The position numbers were made by a program, and so were the translations under genes. From Pseudidiomarina homiensis (lineage in GTDB: Bacteria > Pseudomonadota > Gammaproteobacteria > Enterobacterales > Alteromonadaceae), in assembly GCF_003987225.1 (NCBI RefSeq), contig NZ_PIPX01000001.1:1674001-1738000 (forward strand): a stretch of DNA of 64,000 nucleotides. Direction: 5' to 3'. The notes under the pieces were generated by a model, which made no database searches, was not told where the DNA came from, and saw only the letters and a program-made list of their open reading frames with translations. Below are positions 36,605 to 44,952 of this stretch, in pieces (within the stretch, counting starts at the first letter, position 1; each line of letters opens with the position of its first letter).

Positions 36605-38805
36605 GTGATACCCGGTTGGCCAGCAACCGCCTCAGCTAAAAGTTTTTTCATTTCAATCTGATGCCGCTCTTGGTACGCCAAGGCTTCATCACGTTGCTCA
36701 TCACTAATAAAACCTTCACGAACCAAATAATCACCTAAGCGCGTTTCACCGCGTCGATCAAAAGCCATCATCACTTGCGCCATCACCGCTGGGTCAATCA
36801 CCCTAGATTGTACTAAGGCCGTGCCGAAAGGTACTTGACGGATAAAGTAAGCGTCACGTAGCAGGCGTACTTCTTCCTTACTAAGGCCGCTTGATGTTTG
36901 CGCGTCGCTGAGCGCTGCACGTGGGTCAGCGCTTTTATCATCCATGTACCAGTAACGCAGACCTAAAGTTACCGCTCCCTGCGTTGTCACACAGCCGCGA
37001 ACGGGGCGTTTAAGCTTACGACTTATCGCACTTTCGGCAACGGGGCTAAGCGCATATTCGCGACCAACGATGAGCGTTTTCCCGTCTTCAGCAAGCGGGA
37101 TAATCGAATATTTAAAGGCAATATCCGCAGGGAGCGCTTTCATCAGATTCTCATCCAATGTGAACGGGTCGCAGGCTTGGAACGAGCTGTATTCTTGCAC
37201 CGCAATCGCCTCGCTTAGTTCGTCGAGCGTGACAAAGCCTGCCGTCACCAAGTAAACCCCTAACCGAATACCTGCTGGTCGTTCAAGTAATGCAAGCTCA
37301 AGCTCAGCTTCGGTAAGCACACCATTCTCTATCAATATCGAACCCAGTGGTTGTTTGCGCGGCGGCGCGACCACAGGAAACACATGCGAAGTCTTGTCCC
37401 AAGCAACTTTACGCGGGTCGCCATGTTGCAGGACTTGTTTAATAGCCCGTAAACTCGCTGTGAAGTTAATCAGCGTACCCCAGAAAATACGCACAATAGA
37501 CATGAAGCCTTGAAACCAACCGTAGTATTGCTTGGCAAAATAAAAGCGTTGCACCAATCGATTGACCAAGAAGAACAAGTTAGCAAGCAAGAAGAACACT
37601 ACCAGCGGGTCGTTCTCGAAGATCGATAGTACCCGATAGGTGCTTGGAACAAATTGCTCAACAGTCCAAATCACTAACAGTTGGATGAAAACCACCATCG
37701 CCAAAAAACTAACGATATTGGCAAGTGCGCCGCGGCGGTCACGCCATAAAAAATAGTTGATTCGCCAATCTTTGGTCCACTTTAGTTTACGTGAACCTTG
37801 AAAGATGATGCCGATAATCCAACGCGTCTTTTGTCGCACGGAAGCGGTAAAGGTGGTCGGAAAATACTCGCGCACACACACTACATTGCCATCACGACGC
37901 CCAACACCAGCGTGTTTCTCGCGTAATTGGGCTTGTTCAAGCTTCACCGGATAGCGAACGAAGATTTCCTCCATGCCCCAGTTTTTCAGGCGAAAACCAA
38001 TATCGTAATCTTCAGTTAATGACCGGACATCGAAGGGTAGACCATCACCCTCTTTAAGTAGGTGCATGATCGCACGACGGCTAAAACATGTGCCCACACC
38101 AGCACTCGGTACCTGTCCCGCAAGTGACTCACGCACAATAATGTCTTTGCCATGAAGTTCGGAGAACTCGTCAAGATAATGCGCAGCGGTAAACTCATAC
38201 CAGCGCTGCGGAAACGGATAAACGGGCAATTGGATCATGTCTTTGCGGCCAACTAAATAGTTGAAAAGCCGCAATTCCATACTCGATATGACATCTTCAG
38301 CATCGTGCAGAATGTAACCTGAAAATTCGATTTTAGTTTTTTTCTCAAACTCAATGATCGAAGCAATGATGTTATTCAGACAATCCGCTTTACTGGTAGG
38401 CCCCGGCTCCGCACAGATCACTTTATGAACGTTTGGATAGTGCTCGACGACGTGGTCAACTTCAGCTTGGGTCTCTGGGTCGTTAGGATAGGTTCCGACA
38501 AAAATTTGATAGTTCTCATAATCGAGCGACGCGGCGGCGCTTGCTGCCATTTTATCCACGACGCCTACTTCGTGCCACGCTGGCACCATGATCGCCAACG
38601 GCTTTTCGGGCTCATTTAATAGCTTGTCAGGATCAGAGTAATCAAACTTCCGATAGATGGTTAACTTGCGATAAAGATTACGAATCCAGTAATAGCAATC
38701 GATGAAAAGGTCATCTAGGCCGAAAATAAACAAAACGACCATCACACCTATTGCAAGCCACTTTAACCCATAGAGGTAAAGGACAAAAACATCAAACCAT
38801 GTCAT
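36592..38805 (-). CDS. nfrB: NfrB-like glycosyltransferase with C-terminal MshEN c-di-GMP-binding modules
   Basis: A 737-residue inner-membrane protein. Transmembrane helices at about 5-25 surround a family-2 glycosyltransferase domain: ILHDAEDVIS (donor/metal acidic site), SLTEDYDIGFRLKNWGMEE, and the RQKTRWIIGI (Q-x-x-R-W) acceptor motif, then further helices. The C-terminal 250 residues hold two MshEN-like pairs, LGSILIENGVLTEAELELAL / RLGVYLVTAGFVTLDELSEAIAVQ (about 486-540) and a second pair ending RLGDYLVREGFISDEQRDEALAYQ (about 660-710), the known c-di-GMP-binding fold. ATG 38805 is preferred to TTG 38823. It builds an exopolysaccharide exported by NfrA, controlled by c-di-GMP. Confidence 0.83.
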   Translation of the reverse strand: MTWFDVFVLYLYGLKWLAIGVMVVLFIFGLDDLFIDCYYWIRNLYRKLTIYRKFDYSDPDKLLNEPEKPLAIMVPAWHEVGVVDKMAASAAASLDYENYQIFVGTYPNDPETQAEVDHVVEHYPNVHKVICAEPGPTSKADCLNNIIASIIEFEKKTKIEFSGYILHDAEDVISSMELRLFNYLVGRKDMIQLPVYPFPQRWYEFTAAHYLDEFSELHGKDIIVRESLAGQVPSAGVGTCFSRRAIMHLLKEGDGLPFDVRSLTEDYDIGFRLKNWGMEEIFVRYPVKLEQAQLREKHAGVGRRDGNVVCVREYFPTTFTASVRQKTRWIIGIIFQGSRKLKWTKDWRINYFLWRDRRGALANIVSFLAMVVFIQLLVIWTVEQFVPSTYRVLSIFENDPLVVFFLLANLFFLVNRLVQRFYFAKQYYGWFQGFMSIVRIFWGTLINFTASLRAIKQVLQHGDPRKVAWDKTSHVFPVVAPPRKQPLGSILIENGVLTEAELELALLERPAGIRLGVYLVTAGFVTLDELSEAIAVQEYSSFQACDPFTLDENLMKALPADIAFKYSIIPLAEDGKTLIVGREYALSPVAESAISRKLKRPVRGCVTTQGAVTLGLRYWYMDDKSADPRAALSDAQTSSGLSKEEVRLLRDAYFIRQVPFGTALVQSRVIDPAVMAQVMMAFDRRGETRLGDYLVREGFISDEQRDEALAYQERHQIEMKKLLAEAVAGQPGITCVF

Positions 38806-39070
38806 AAAAGGAGCCCCCGGCAACGGTTAGTTGCACTCAACTCACTGCGCTCTTTCACTCTTTTACGGTGTTAGAAATTTGCAAGTGAACTGCCCACAAA
38901 CGCAACAAAAGTTGCAACCTAAAATCTGTTGATTTTATGAGCAATAGTAGTACAGATTTCGAAAGATGCTATCTGACAGTAGCCATACTCATTTTGAGGG
39001 CCTATAACATTTTTTATAATTTATAGATGGGGGTGACAAAATTTTAAAAGATAAGCTTTCGCATTTCGAT
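38806..39070. other. AT-rich intergenic region between the EAL gene and nfrB
   Basis: About 265 bases on the minus strand between the EAL phosphodiesterase gene and nfrB. It is AT-rich and probably holds the nfr operon promoter; I could not assign a convincing -35/-10 pair or terminator. Confidence 0.3.
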
Positions 39071-39838
39071 TTAGCTCATGCTGGGAAACTCAACCGGAGG
39101 CAACCCTTTAAATTCGGGCCTCGCAAATAAATAACCCTGCATGTAACGCACACCTAGTTCTGCAAGCGTCCGCATTTCTGCCTCTGTTTCGATACCTTCA
39201 GCCAAAATACGTGTGCCTTGTAACTCACATTGAGCACGTACTTGCTTGACCTCTTGTTGCTTTTTTGGGTGTTGGTCAATGTCGATAATCAGCGTGCGGT
39301 CGAGTTTCAGAATATGCGGGCGTAATTCTACCAACCACTGGTGGCTCGCATAACCGGAGCCATAGTCGTCAATGGCGGTTTGGAAACCGCGCGCACTATA
39401 ACTTGAAAAGATACGTTGCAAATGAGATTTGCTAATGATTTCTTCGCCTTCCGTTACCTCGAAGACAAGTTTTGTTAGATCAAAACCATACAAATCGGCG
39501 GCTTCAATCGTTGCCTGAATACAGGTTTCTGGGCTGTAAACTGCGTTGGGAAGAAAATTAATATGCAAAAACTCTTTGCAACCCAAGCCCGCCGCTGTTT
39601 CGATCGCTTTTACCCGACAGGCCTGGTCAAAATAGTAACGATTATCATGAGTCACACGTTCGAAAACCCAACCAGCACCCTCGCCATTTGGACCGCGCAC
39701 TAAAGCTTCATAGGCGATAATGCTTTGCGTTTTAATATCAACAATGGGTTGAAACGCCATTTCAATGGCAAAACCAAGATCTTTCCCCGCCAAACAATCA
39801 CGGCAGGTCTGTTGGCCAATACTTTCGGGTATCGTCAT
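39071..39838 (-). CDS. EAL-domain c-di-GMP phosphodiesterase
   Basis: A 255-residue single-domain EAL protein. Catalytic features are kept: YEALVRG, HINFLP (metal Asn), FEVTEGE, AIDDYGSGYA (DDFG-like), LKLDRTLI and ILAEGIETEAE. A short N-terminal CRDC motif precedes the domain and might bind metal or sense redox. ATG at 39844 is in frame, but AAGG spacing favours ATG 39838. It lies directly upstream of nfrB on the same strand, about 265 bases apart, and probably lowers c-di-GMP near that pathway (inference). Confidence 0.85.
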   Translation of the reverse strand: MTIPESIGQQTCRDCLAGKDLGFAIEMAFQPIVDIKTQSIIAYEALVRGPNGEGAGWVFERVTHDNRYYFDQACRVKAIETAAGLGCKEFLHINFLPNAVYSPETCIQATIEAADLYGFDLTKLVFEVTEGEEIISKSHLQRIFSSYSARGFQTAIDDYGSGYASHQWLVELRPHILKLDRTLIIDIDQHPKKQQEVKQVRAQCELQGTRILAEGIETEAEMRTLAELGVRYMQGYLFARPEFKGLPPVEFPSMS

Positions 39839-39856
39839 GCGCATCCTTCATAGTTA

Positions 39857-40783
39857 TTACTGTAACAGCCAAGCTAAGCTTCCAATTGCTACCACTATCC
39901 ACAAAATACTAGCTAATAACAATGGTTTGAAGCCGGCAGCTCGAATTCTTTTTAAGGTTAAGCTTAGCCCAATGAGGAACAAACAGAAAACTAAAAGCCG
40001 TTTCCCAACGAGGAATAACCAAGCGTACACTGCCTCGCCACTCGGTAAAAACGTCGCGATACAAGTTGCGCCGAGAAAGCCAAAAATAAACCATGGCAGC
40101 ACCCACGCCGACTGTCCTTGCTTGTCACTGTAGCGTGCCGACACTAAGGCCGAAAGGATAACCAGCGGCACAATCCATAACGCACGAGCCAGTTTTGCGG
40201 TCGTCGCAACCAACAACGCTTCATCACCATACGCTTGCGCCGCCCCGACCACCGAAGACGTATCATGAATCGCCACGGCCGCCCAAAGGCCAAAGGTGTA
40301 TTGATCCAGCTCGAAATAGTGGCCTACCAGCGGAAACACCAGTAATGCCAGCGAGTTCAGAATAAAAACCACCGCCAGCGCCAGTGCCATTTGGTCACTG
40401 CGCGCCCGAATAGCCGGCCCAACGGCTGCTATTGCGCTACCACCGCAAATAGCCGTGCCAGAACCAATTAAGTGGGCAGTACTCAGCTCGAGTTTTAATG
40501 CCTTACCTACGAGTAGCGCCAACGCTAACGTGAGGACAATTGAAGCCACTATTAAGCCAAGCGCATCGCCTGTCACCGCCAGCGCCGTCTCAAGCTGAAT
40601 ACCAAAACCCAGTAATACGATAGCAATGGCCAATAACTGCTTTGCCCGCTGAGCCGGATTAAAATGCCGTGGCACCCAGCCAAACCCCGCCAGCAGAAAG
40701 CCGATGACTAGCGCTAGTGGCGATGCTATAAAGCCACCAAGCGCAAGCAGAGCAACCAGTCCAACACCCATCCAGGCGATCAT
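39857..40783 (-). CDS. UPF0324 (YeiH-type) putative sulphite/sulphate exporter
   Basis: A 308-residue membrane protein with about ten helices. LIGSGTAICGGSAIAAVGPAIRA and AVAIHDTSSVVGAAQAYG are the signature sequences of the UPF0324/YeiH family (TC 2.A.98), predicted to export sulphite or sulphate. It begins 6 bases after the persulphide-dioxygenase-like gene, so the two form an operon; sulphite generated by that enzyme would be a sensible substrate. Confidence 0.85.
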   Translation of the reverse strand: MIAWMGVGLVALLALGGFIASPLALVIGFLLAGFGWVPRHFNPAQRAKQLLAIAIVLLGFGIQLETALAVTGDALGLIVASIVLTLALALLVGKALKLELSTAHLIGSGTAICGGSAIAAVGPAIRARSDQMALALAVVFILNSLALLVFPLVGHYFELDQYTFGLWAAVAIHDTSSVVGAAQAYGDEALLVATTAKLARALWIVPLVILSALVSARYSDKQGQSAWVLPWFIFGFLGATCIATFLPSGEAVYAWLFLVGKRLLVFCLFLIGLSLTLKRIRAAGFKPLLLASILWIVVAIGSLAWLLQ

Positions 40784-40789
40784 GTTGGC

Positions 40790-41665
40790 TTACAACTGGT
40801 TGATGGGTAATTTTAAATACACTTTACCCTCGTCATCGGCGGGAGGCATTTCGCCCGCACGGATGTTGACTTGAATGGATGGAAGAATCAGCCGCGGCAT
40901 TGCCAACGTGGCATCACGCTCTTCACGCATGCGCACAAACTCCTCCTCGGTGACACCATCATGTACGTGCTTACTATGCTCGCGCTGGGCCGCAACTGTC
41001 GTCCGGCACTCATGTTCGCGTCCCTCTGGCGGATAGTCATGACAGATGTAAATCTCCGTCGTTGCGGGTAAGGCCAGTAATTTTTTAATCGAACGAAATA
41101 AAGTTGCCGCGCTGCCGCCAGGAAAATCACAACGTGCTGTACCTACGTCGGGCATAAACAAGGTATCGCCGACGAATGCTTTTTCACCGTCAATAATATA
41201 GGCAATATCTGCCGGTGTATGGCCAGGAGTGTGCATCACTTCGAAAGTCATCGTACCCACAGTAAAGCTTTCGCCATCACTGAACAGGTGATCAAACTGG
41301 GCGCCATTTGGTAAGAACTCTTTTTCGAGATCAAAAACATTTTTAAAGATTTTCTGCACCTCTTGAATGTGCTCACCAATCCCAATACGCCCACCAAGTT
41401 CACGCTTGATAAACGGCGCGGCAGACAAATGATCTGCATGCGCATGGGTCTCGAGTATCCACTCAAGATTTAGGTCATTCGCCCGCACAAAATCAACCAA
41501 ACGTTGCGCGCCTGTCGTTGCAGTTCGCCCAGATTTATAGTCGAAGTCGAGTACGGGATCGATAATGACAGCCGCTAGTGAACTTGCGTCCCACACCACA
41601 TAGCTAAAGGTTTCGCTATCGTCATCAAGAAACGCTTTTACCTGCGCTTGACTTGTGTTGGTCAT
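40790..41665 (-). CDS. MBL-fold persulphide dioxygenase-like hydrolase
   Basis: A 291-residue metallo-beta-lactamase-fold protein. The metal motif THAHADHLSAA (HxHxDH), HTPGHTPADIAYII, VGDTLFMPDVGTARCDFPGGS and YICHDYPPEGREHECRTTV match the ETHE1/Blh-type persulphide dioxygenases, which turn glutathione persulphide to sulphite. Mononuclear iron is expected. Upstream of, and overlapping in operon with, a putative sulphite exporter. Fits sulphide detoxification. Confidence 0.85.
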   Translation of the reverse strand: MTNTSQAQVKAFLDDDSETFSYVVWDASSLAAVIIDPVLDFDYKSGRTATTGAQRLVDFVRANDLNLEWILETHAHADHLSAAPFIKRELGGRIGIGEHIQEVQKIFKNVFDLEKEFLPNGAQFDHLFSDGESFTVGTMTFEVMHTPGHTPADIAYIIDGEKAFVGDTLFMPDVGTARCDFPGGSAATLFRSIKKLLALPATTEIYICHDYPPEGREHECRTTVAAQREHSKHVHDGVTEEEFVRMREERDATLAMPRLILPSIQVNIRAGEMPPADDEGKVYLKLPINQL

Positions 41666-41792
41666 GGTTACCTCTCCTTCAAATACATCAGCTACGGCTA
41701 AAATACGTCATTCAGGGCAAGAGTTAAACTGGATCACATTGCATTGTGCGTATAAAATTGCGCCTTTCCAATAACAGCAGTGAGAGTTCACT

Positions 41793-42509
41793 ATGGGTCG
41801 CGCCTTTCAAAACCGCAAGGAGTCGATCGCGAAGACCGCGGCGGCTAAAAGTAAAGTTTATAGTAAATATGGACGAGAAATTTATGTTGTCGCTAAGCAA
41901 GGCGGCTTTGAGCCTGAATCTAACCTGCAACTGCGCAGCCTGATCGAGCGAGCGAAAAAGGACCAGGTACCCGCGCACGTTATCGACAAAGCGATCGACA
42001 AAGCGAAAGGTGGTGCTGGTGAAGATTACGCGCCAGCGGTTTATGAAGGGTTTGGCCCGGGTAACTGCATGGTCATGGTGGAATGCTTAACCGACAACAA
42101 CGCACGAACCTATGGCGAAGTACGTAACTGTTTCACCAAAACCAAGTCAAAGATTGGTGCGCCCGGAAGTGTCGCGCACATGTTCGATCACTGCGCTATT
42201 TTAAAGTTTGCCGGTGAAGACGAGGATGCCGTGCTTGAAGCGCTCATGATGGCAGATGTTGATGTCACCGATATTGAAGCGGAAGATGGCCACATCACTG
42301 TGTTTGCCCCACATACGGAGTGGCACAAGGCCAAAACCGCGTTGCAAGAAGCGTTCGCCGACCTCGAATTTGAAGTCGACGAAATTCAGTATTTACCGCA
42401 GGTGATGACCGACATCGCCGGTGACGATGTCGCCATGATGGAAAAATTCCTCGACATGCTGAACGATTGTGATGATGTACAAAACATCTATCACAACGCT
42501 CAGTACTGA
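41793..42509 (+). CDS. yeeN: YebC/PmpR family regulator, YeeN-type
   Basis: A 238-residue protein of the YebC family. [54 protein letters not shown] and [12 protein letters not shown] are all conserved; the N-terminal variant lacking GHSKW is the YeeN-type paralogue. Members bind DNA or act on translation of proline-rich sequences. It is separated from the PDO gene by a divergent promoter region and converges (1-base gap) with the oligopeptidase B gene. Confidence 0.88.
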   Translation: MGRAFQNRKESIAKTAAAKSKVYSKYGREIYVVAKQGGFEPESNLQLRSLIERAKKDQVPAHVIDKAIDKAKGGAGEDYAPAVYEGFGPGNCMVMVECLTDNNARTYGEVRNCFTKTKSKIGAPGSVAHMFDHCAILKFAGEDEDAVLEALMMADVDVTDIEAEDGHITVFAPHTEWHKAKTALQEAFADLEFEVDEIQYLPQVMTDIAGDDVAMMEKFLDMLNDCDDVQNIYHNAQY

Positions 42510-42510
42510 T

Positions 42511-44670
42511 TTACTTCTCTGGATTTTCGAGTAAATCCAAAATAAACGCATACTCTTCGGCGGTTTCCTTCAGGCGCGCAAAGCGTCCTGAAGCACCGCC
42601 GTGACCTGCTTCCATATTGGTTTTCATCATCAACGGATTGTTATCCGTCTTGTGATGACGTAATTTTGCCACCCACTTCGCTGGCTCAAAATACTGCACT
42701 TGCGAATCATGTAAACCGGTCGTCACCAGCATGGCCGGGTAGTCTTGCGCACTGACTTGGTCATAGGGTGAGTACGACAACATGTAATCATAGTAAGGCT
42801 GGTTCTTCGGATTACCCCACTCGTCAAACTCGTTGGTCGTCAAAGGAATACTCTCATCCAACATGGTCGTCACGACATCGACAAACGGCACATGAGCCAC
42901 TAAGCCGCGATACTGCTCTGGCGCCAAATTGGCGACTGCGCCCATGAGCAAGCCACCAGCACTGCCACCCATACCAAACACTTTGTCTGGATGGGCATAT
43001 TTTTCCGCCACCAAATGTTCAGTCACATCAATGTAATCGGTAAACGTGTTCTTTTTGTTTTCTAACTTGCCATCTTCATACCAATAGCGGCCCATTTCTT
43101 GGCCACCTCGAATATGTGCAATCGCGTAGACAAAACCGCGATCAACAAGCGAGAACACTGACGAACGGAACCACGGCTCAGAAGTCGAGCCATAAGAGCC
43201 ATACGCATACTGATACAATGGCGCGGTGCCGTCTTGCTTGAAGTCTTTCTTATATAACAATGACACTGGTACTTGGGTGCCATCATCAGCAGTTGCCCAA
43301 GTGCGTGCCGTCGCATACTTGGTGGCGTCGTAGTTTGGCACTTCAGTGGCTTTTAACACTTCGCGCTCTTGCGTCGCCATATTCATTGCATAAGTCACTG
43401 TCGGCGTCACCAACGACGTGTAGTTATAGCGCAACACCTCGGTGTTCTGCTCAACGTTGGTTTCGAAGGTCATCACATAGCTTGCTTCGTTGGCGTTCAC
43501 CACATAGCTTTGCTCAGGATTCGCCCATGGCACTACACGGATTTGTCGCAAGCCTTCGCGACGCTCGTTCAGCACGAGGTAATTCGCAAATAACTCAAAG
43601 CCGTGAATAAAGACCGCGTCATCATGCGCGACCAGCGGCTGCCATTTACTCTTATCGCCAATAGCTGCATGTGCCACTTCCATGACCTGAAAGTTAGGTG
43701 CTTGGTAATCGGTCAGAATGATCCAGCGCCCATCAATGTGGTCCGCTGAGTATTTGAAGTCGCGCTCGCGCGGCGCCAACACTTGAAACTCACCGTTTGG
43801 TGTATCAGCGTCAAGCACATGCACTTCATCAGAAACCGTGGCATCGAGCTGAATCATCACATACTCGTCATCCGAGCTATTACTCACCCACATATAGAAG
43901 GTATCGTCTTGCTCTTCATAAACAACTTCTGCGGTCTCGAGAGGCTGACCCAATTGATACTTCACTACTCGTTTTGACAGCAAAGTTTGCGGGTCATTTT
44001 CAATCACGAAGAGTGTTTCGTTGTCTTTCGCCCACGCGATCGCAGCCGAAATACCGTCAATGCCTGTTTCAGTCACTTCGTTGGTGGTTAAGTCCTTCAC
44101 GTGCAGTTCGTATTGACGACGACCTACGTTATCAACCACATAAGCGACTTTATTCTGATCCGGGCTCACTTGCAGATTCGAAACCTGCATAAACGATTCA
44201 CCCTCGGCTAATACATTAACGTCAACAATGATTTGCTTCTCGCCAGACTCAACATGTGTGCGCGAGTAGATAGGGTATTCTTTGCCAGCCTCATACTCAG
44301 TCTGGTAAAGGTAATCACCGCGCTGATACGGCACCGAGCTATCGTCTTGCTTCACTCGGCCTATTATTTCTTGTTCAAGTTCATCGGTGAGTGCTTGATA
44401 GTCTTGACGGTAAGCATCGTAATAGTCATTTTCTGCGTTTAAATAGGCAAGCACTTCAGGGTCTTTGCGATCATCATCGCGCAACCAATAATAGTGATCG
44501 ACACGTTCTCCATGCGGTGAAACCACCGTGTAAGGCTCACGTTTGGCTACTGGAGCAGCACTTTGCTGCGCATTATCCGCAGGCGACGTATTTGGCTGAC
44601 AGGCCACCAATGCCGTCAACGCTGTCGCTAGCAACCAAGTTCTTGGCGTCTTAAATGATTCAATTAACAT
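42511..44670 (-). CDS. Oligopeptidase B-like S9A peptidase (lipoprotein)
   Basis: A 719-residue S9A peptidase. Lipobox (LVAC) at the N-terminus, a seven-bladed propeller (about 75-430) and a C-terminal hydrolase domain with Ser570 (GMGGSAGGLLMG), Asp655 (TGLHDSQV) and His690 (EAGHGGASGR). The GGSAGG and YEPAKW(V)AKLR features match oligopeptidase B (PtrB), which cuts after Lys/Arg in short peptides; a lipidated signal is unusual for E. coli PtrB but common in marine relatives. Confidence 0.88.
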   Translation of the reverse strand: MLIESFKTPRTWLLATALTALVACQPNTSPADNAQQSAAPVAKREPYTVVSPHGERVDHYYWLRDDDRKDPEVLAYLNAENDYYDAYRQDYQALTDELEQEIIGRVKQDDSSVPYQRGDYLYQTEYEAGKEYPIYSRTHVESGEKQIIVDVNVLAEGESFMQVSNLQVSPDQNKVAYVVDNVGRRQYELHVKDLTTNEVTETGIDGISAAIAWAKDNETLFVIENDPQTLLSKRVVKYQLGQPLETAEVVYEEQDDTFYMWVSNSSDDEYVMIQLDATVSDEVHVLDADTPNGEFQVLAPRERDFKYSADHIDGRWIILTDYQAPNFQVMEVAHAAIGDKSKWQPLVAHDDAVFIHGFELFANYLVLNERREGLRQIRVVPWANPEQSYVVNANEASYVMTFETNVEQNTEVLRYNYTSLVTPTVTYAMNMATQEREVLKATEVPNYDATKYATARTWATADDGTQVPVSLLYKKDFKQDGTAPLYQYAYGSYGSTSEPWFRSSVFSLVDRGFVYAIAHIRGGQEMGRYWYEDGKLENKKNTFTDYIDVTEHLVAEKYAHPDKVFGMGGSAGGLLMGAVANLAPEQYRGLVAHVPFVDVVTTMLDESIPLTTNEFDEWGNPKNQPYYDYMLSYSPYDQVSAQDYPAMLVTTGLHDSQVQYFEPAKWVAKLRHHKTDNNPLMMKTNMEAGHGGASGRFARLKETAEEYAFILDLLENPEK

Positions 44671-44952
44671 GATCTAGCTCTCTTTATCATTATTTTTCTG
44701 GACTTTTTCTTAGTTAACTCGATGTATTGGTTATAGAATGAACTAAAATGACGTTTATTCATACTCGTTGGCATCGACATCAATGTAAAGATGCGTTAGG
44801 TTAACATGATTAAAACATCGGAACAGGTCAACGCTCATAAATGTCGTTAGTCGCTTATTTATTGAGCTCATCCGACCAGAGCGTTATGGTACGACCGAAT
44901 TTTGAACTTGGAAGTCTTTTTGTTGTTTAGCACACCCCGTAAGCAAAACGTT

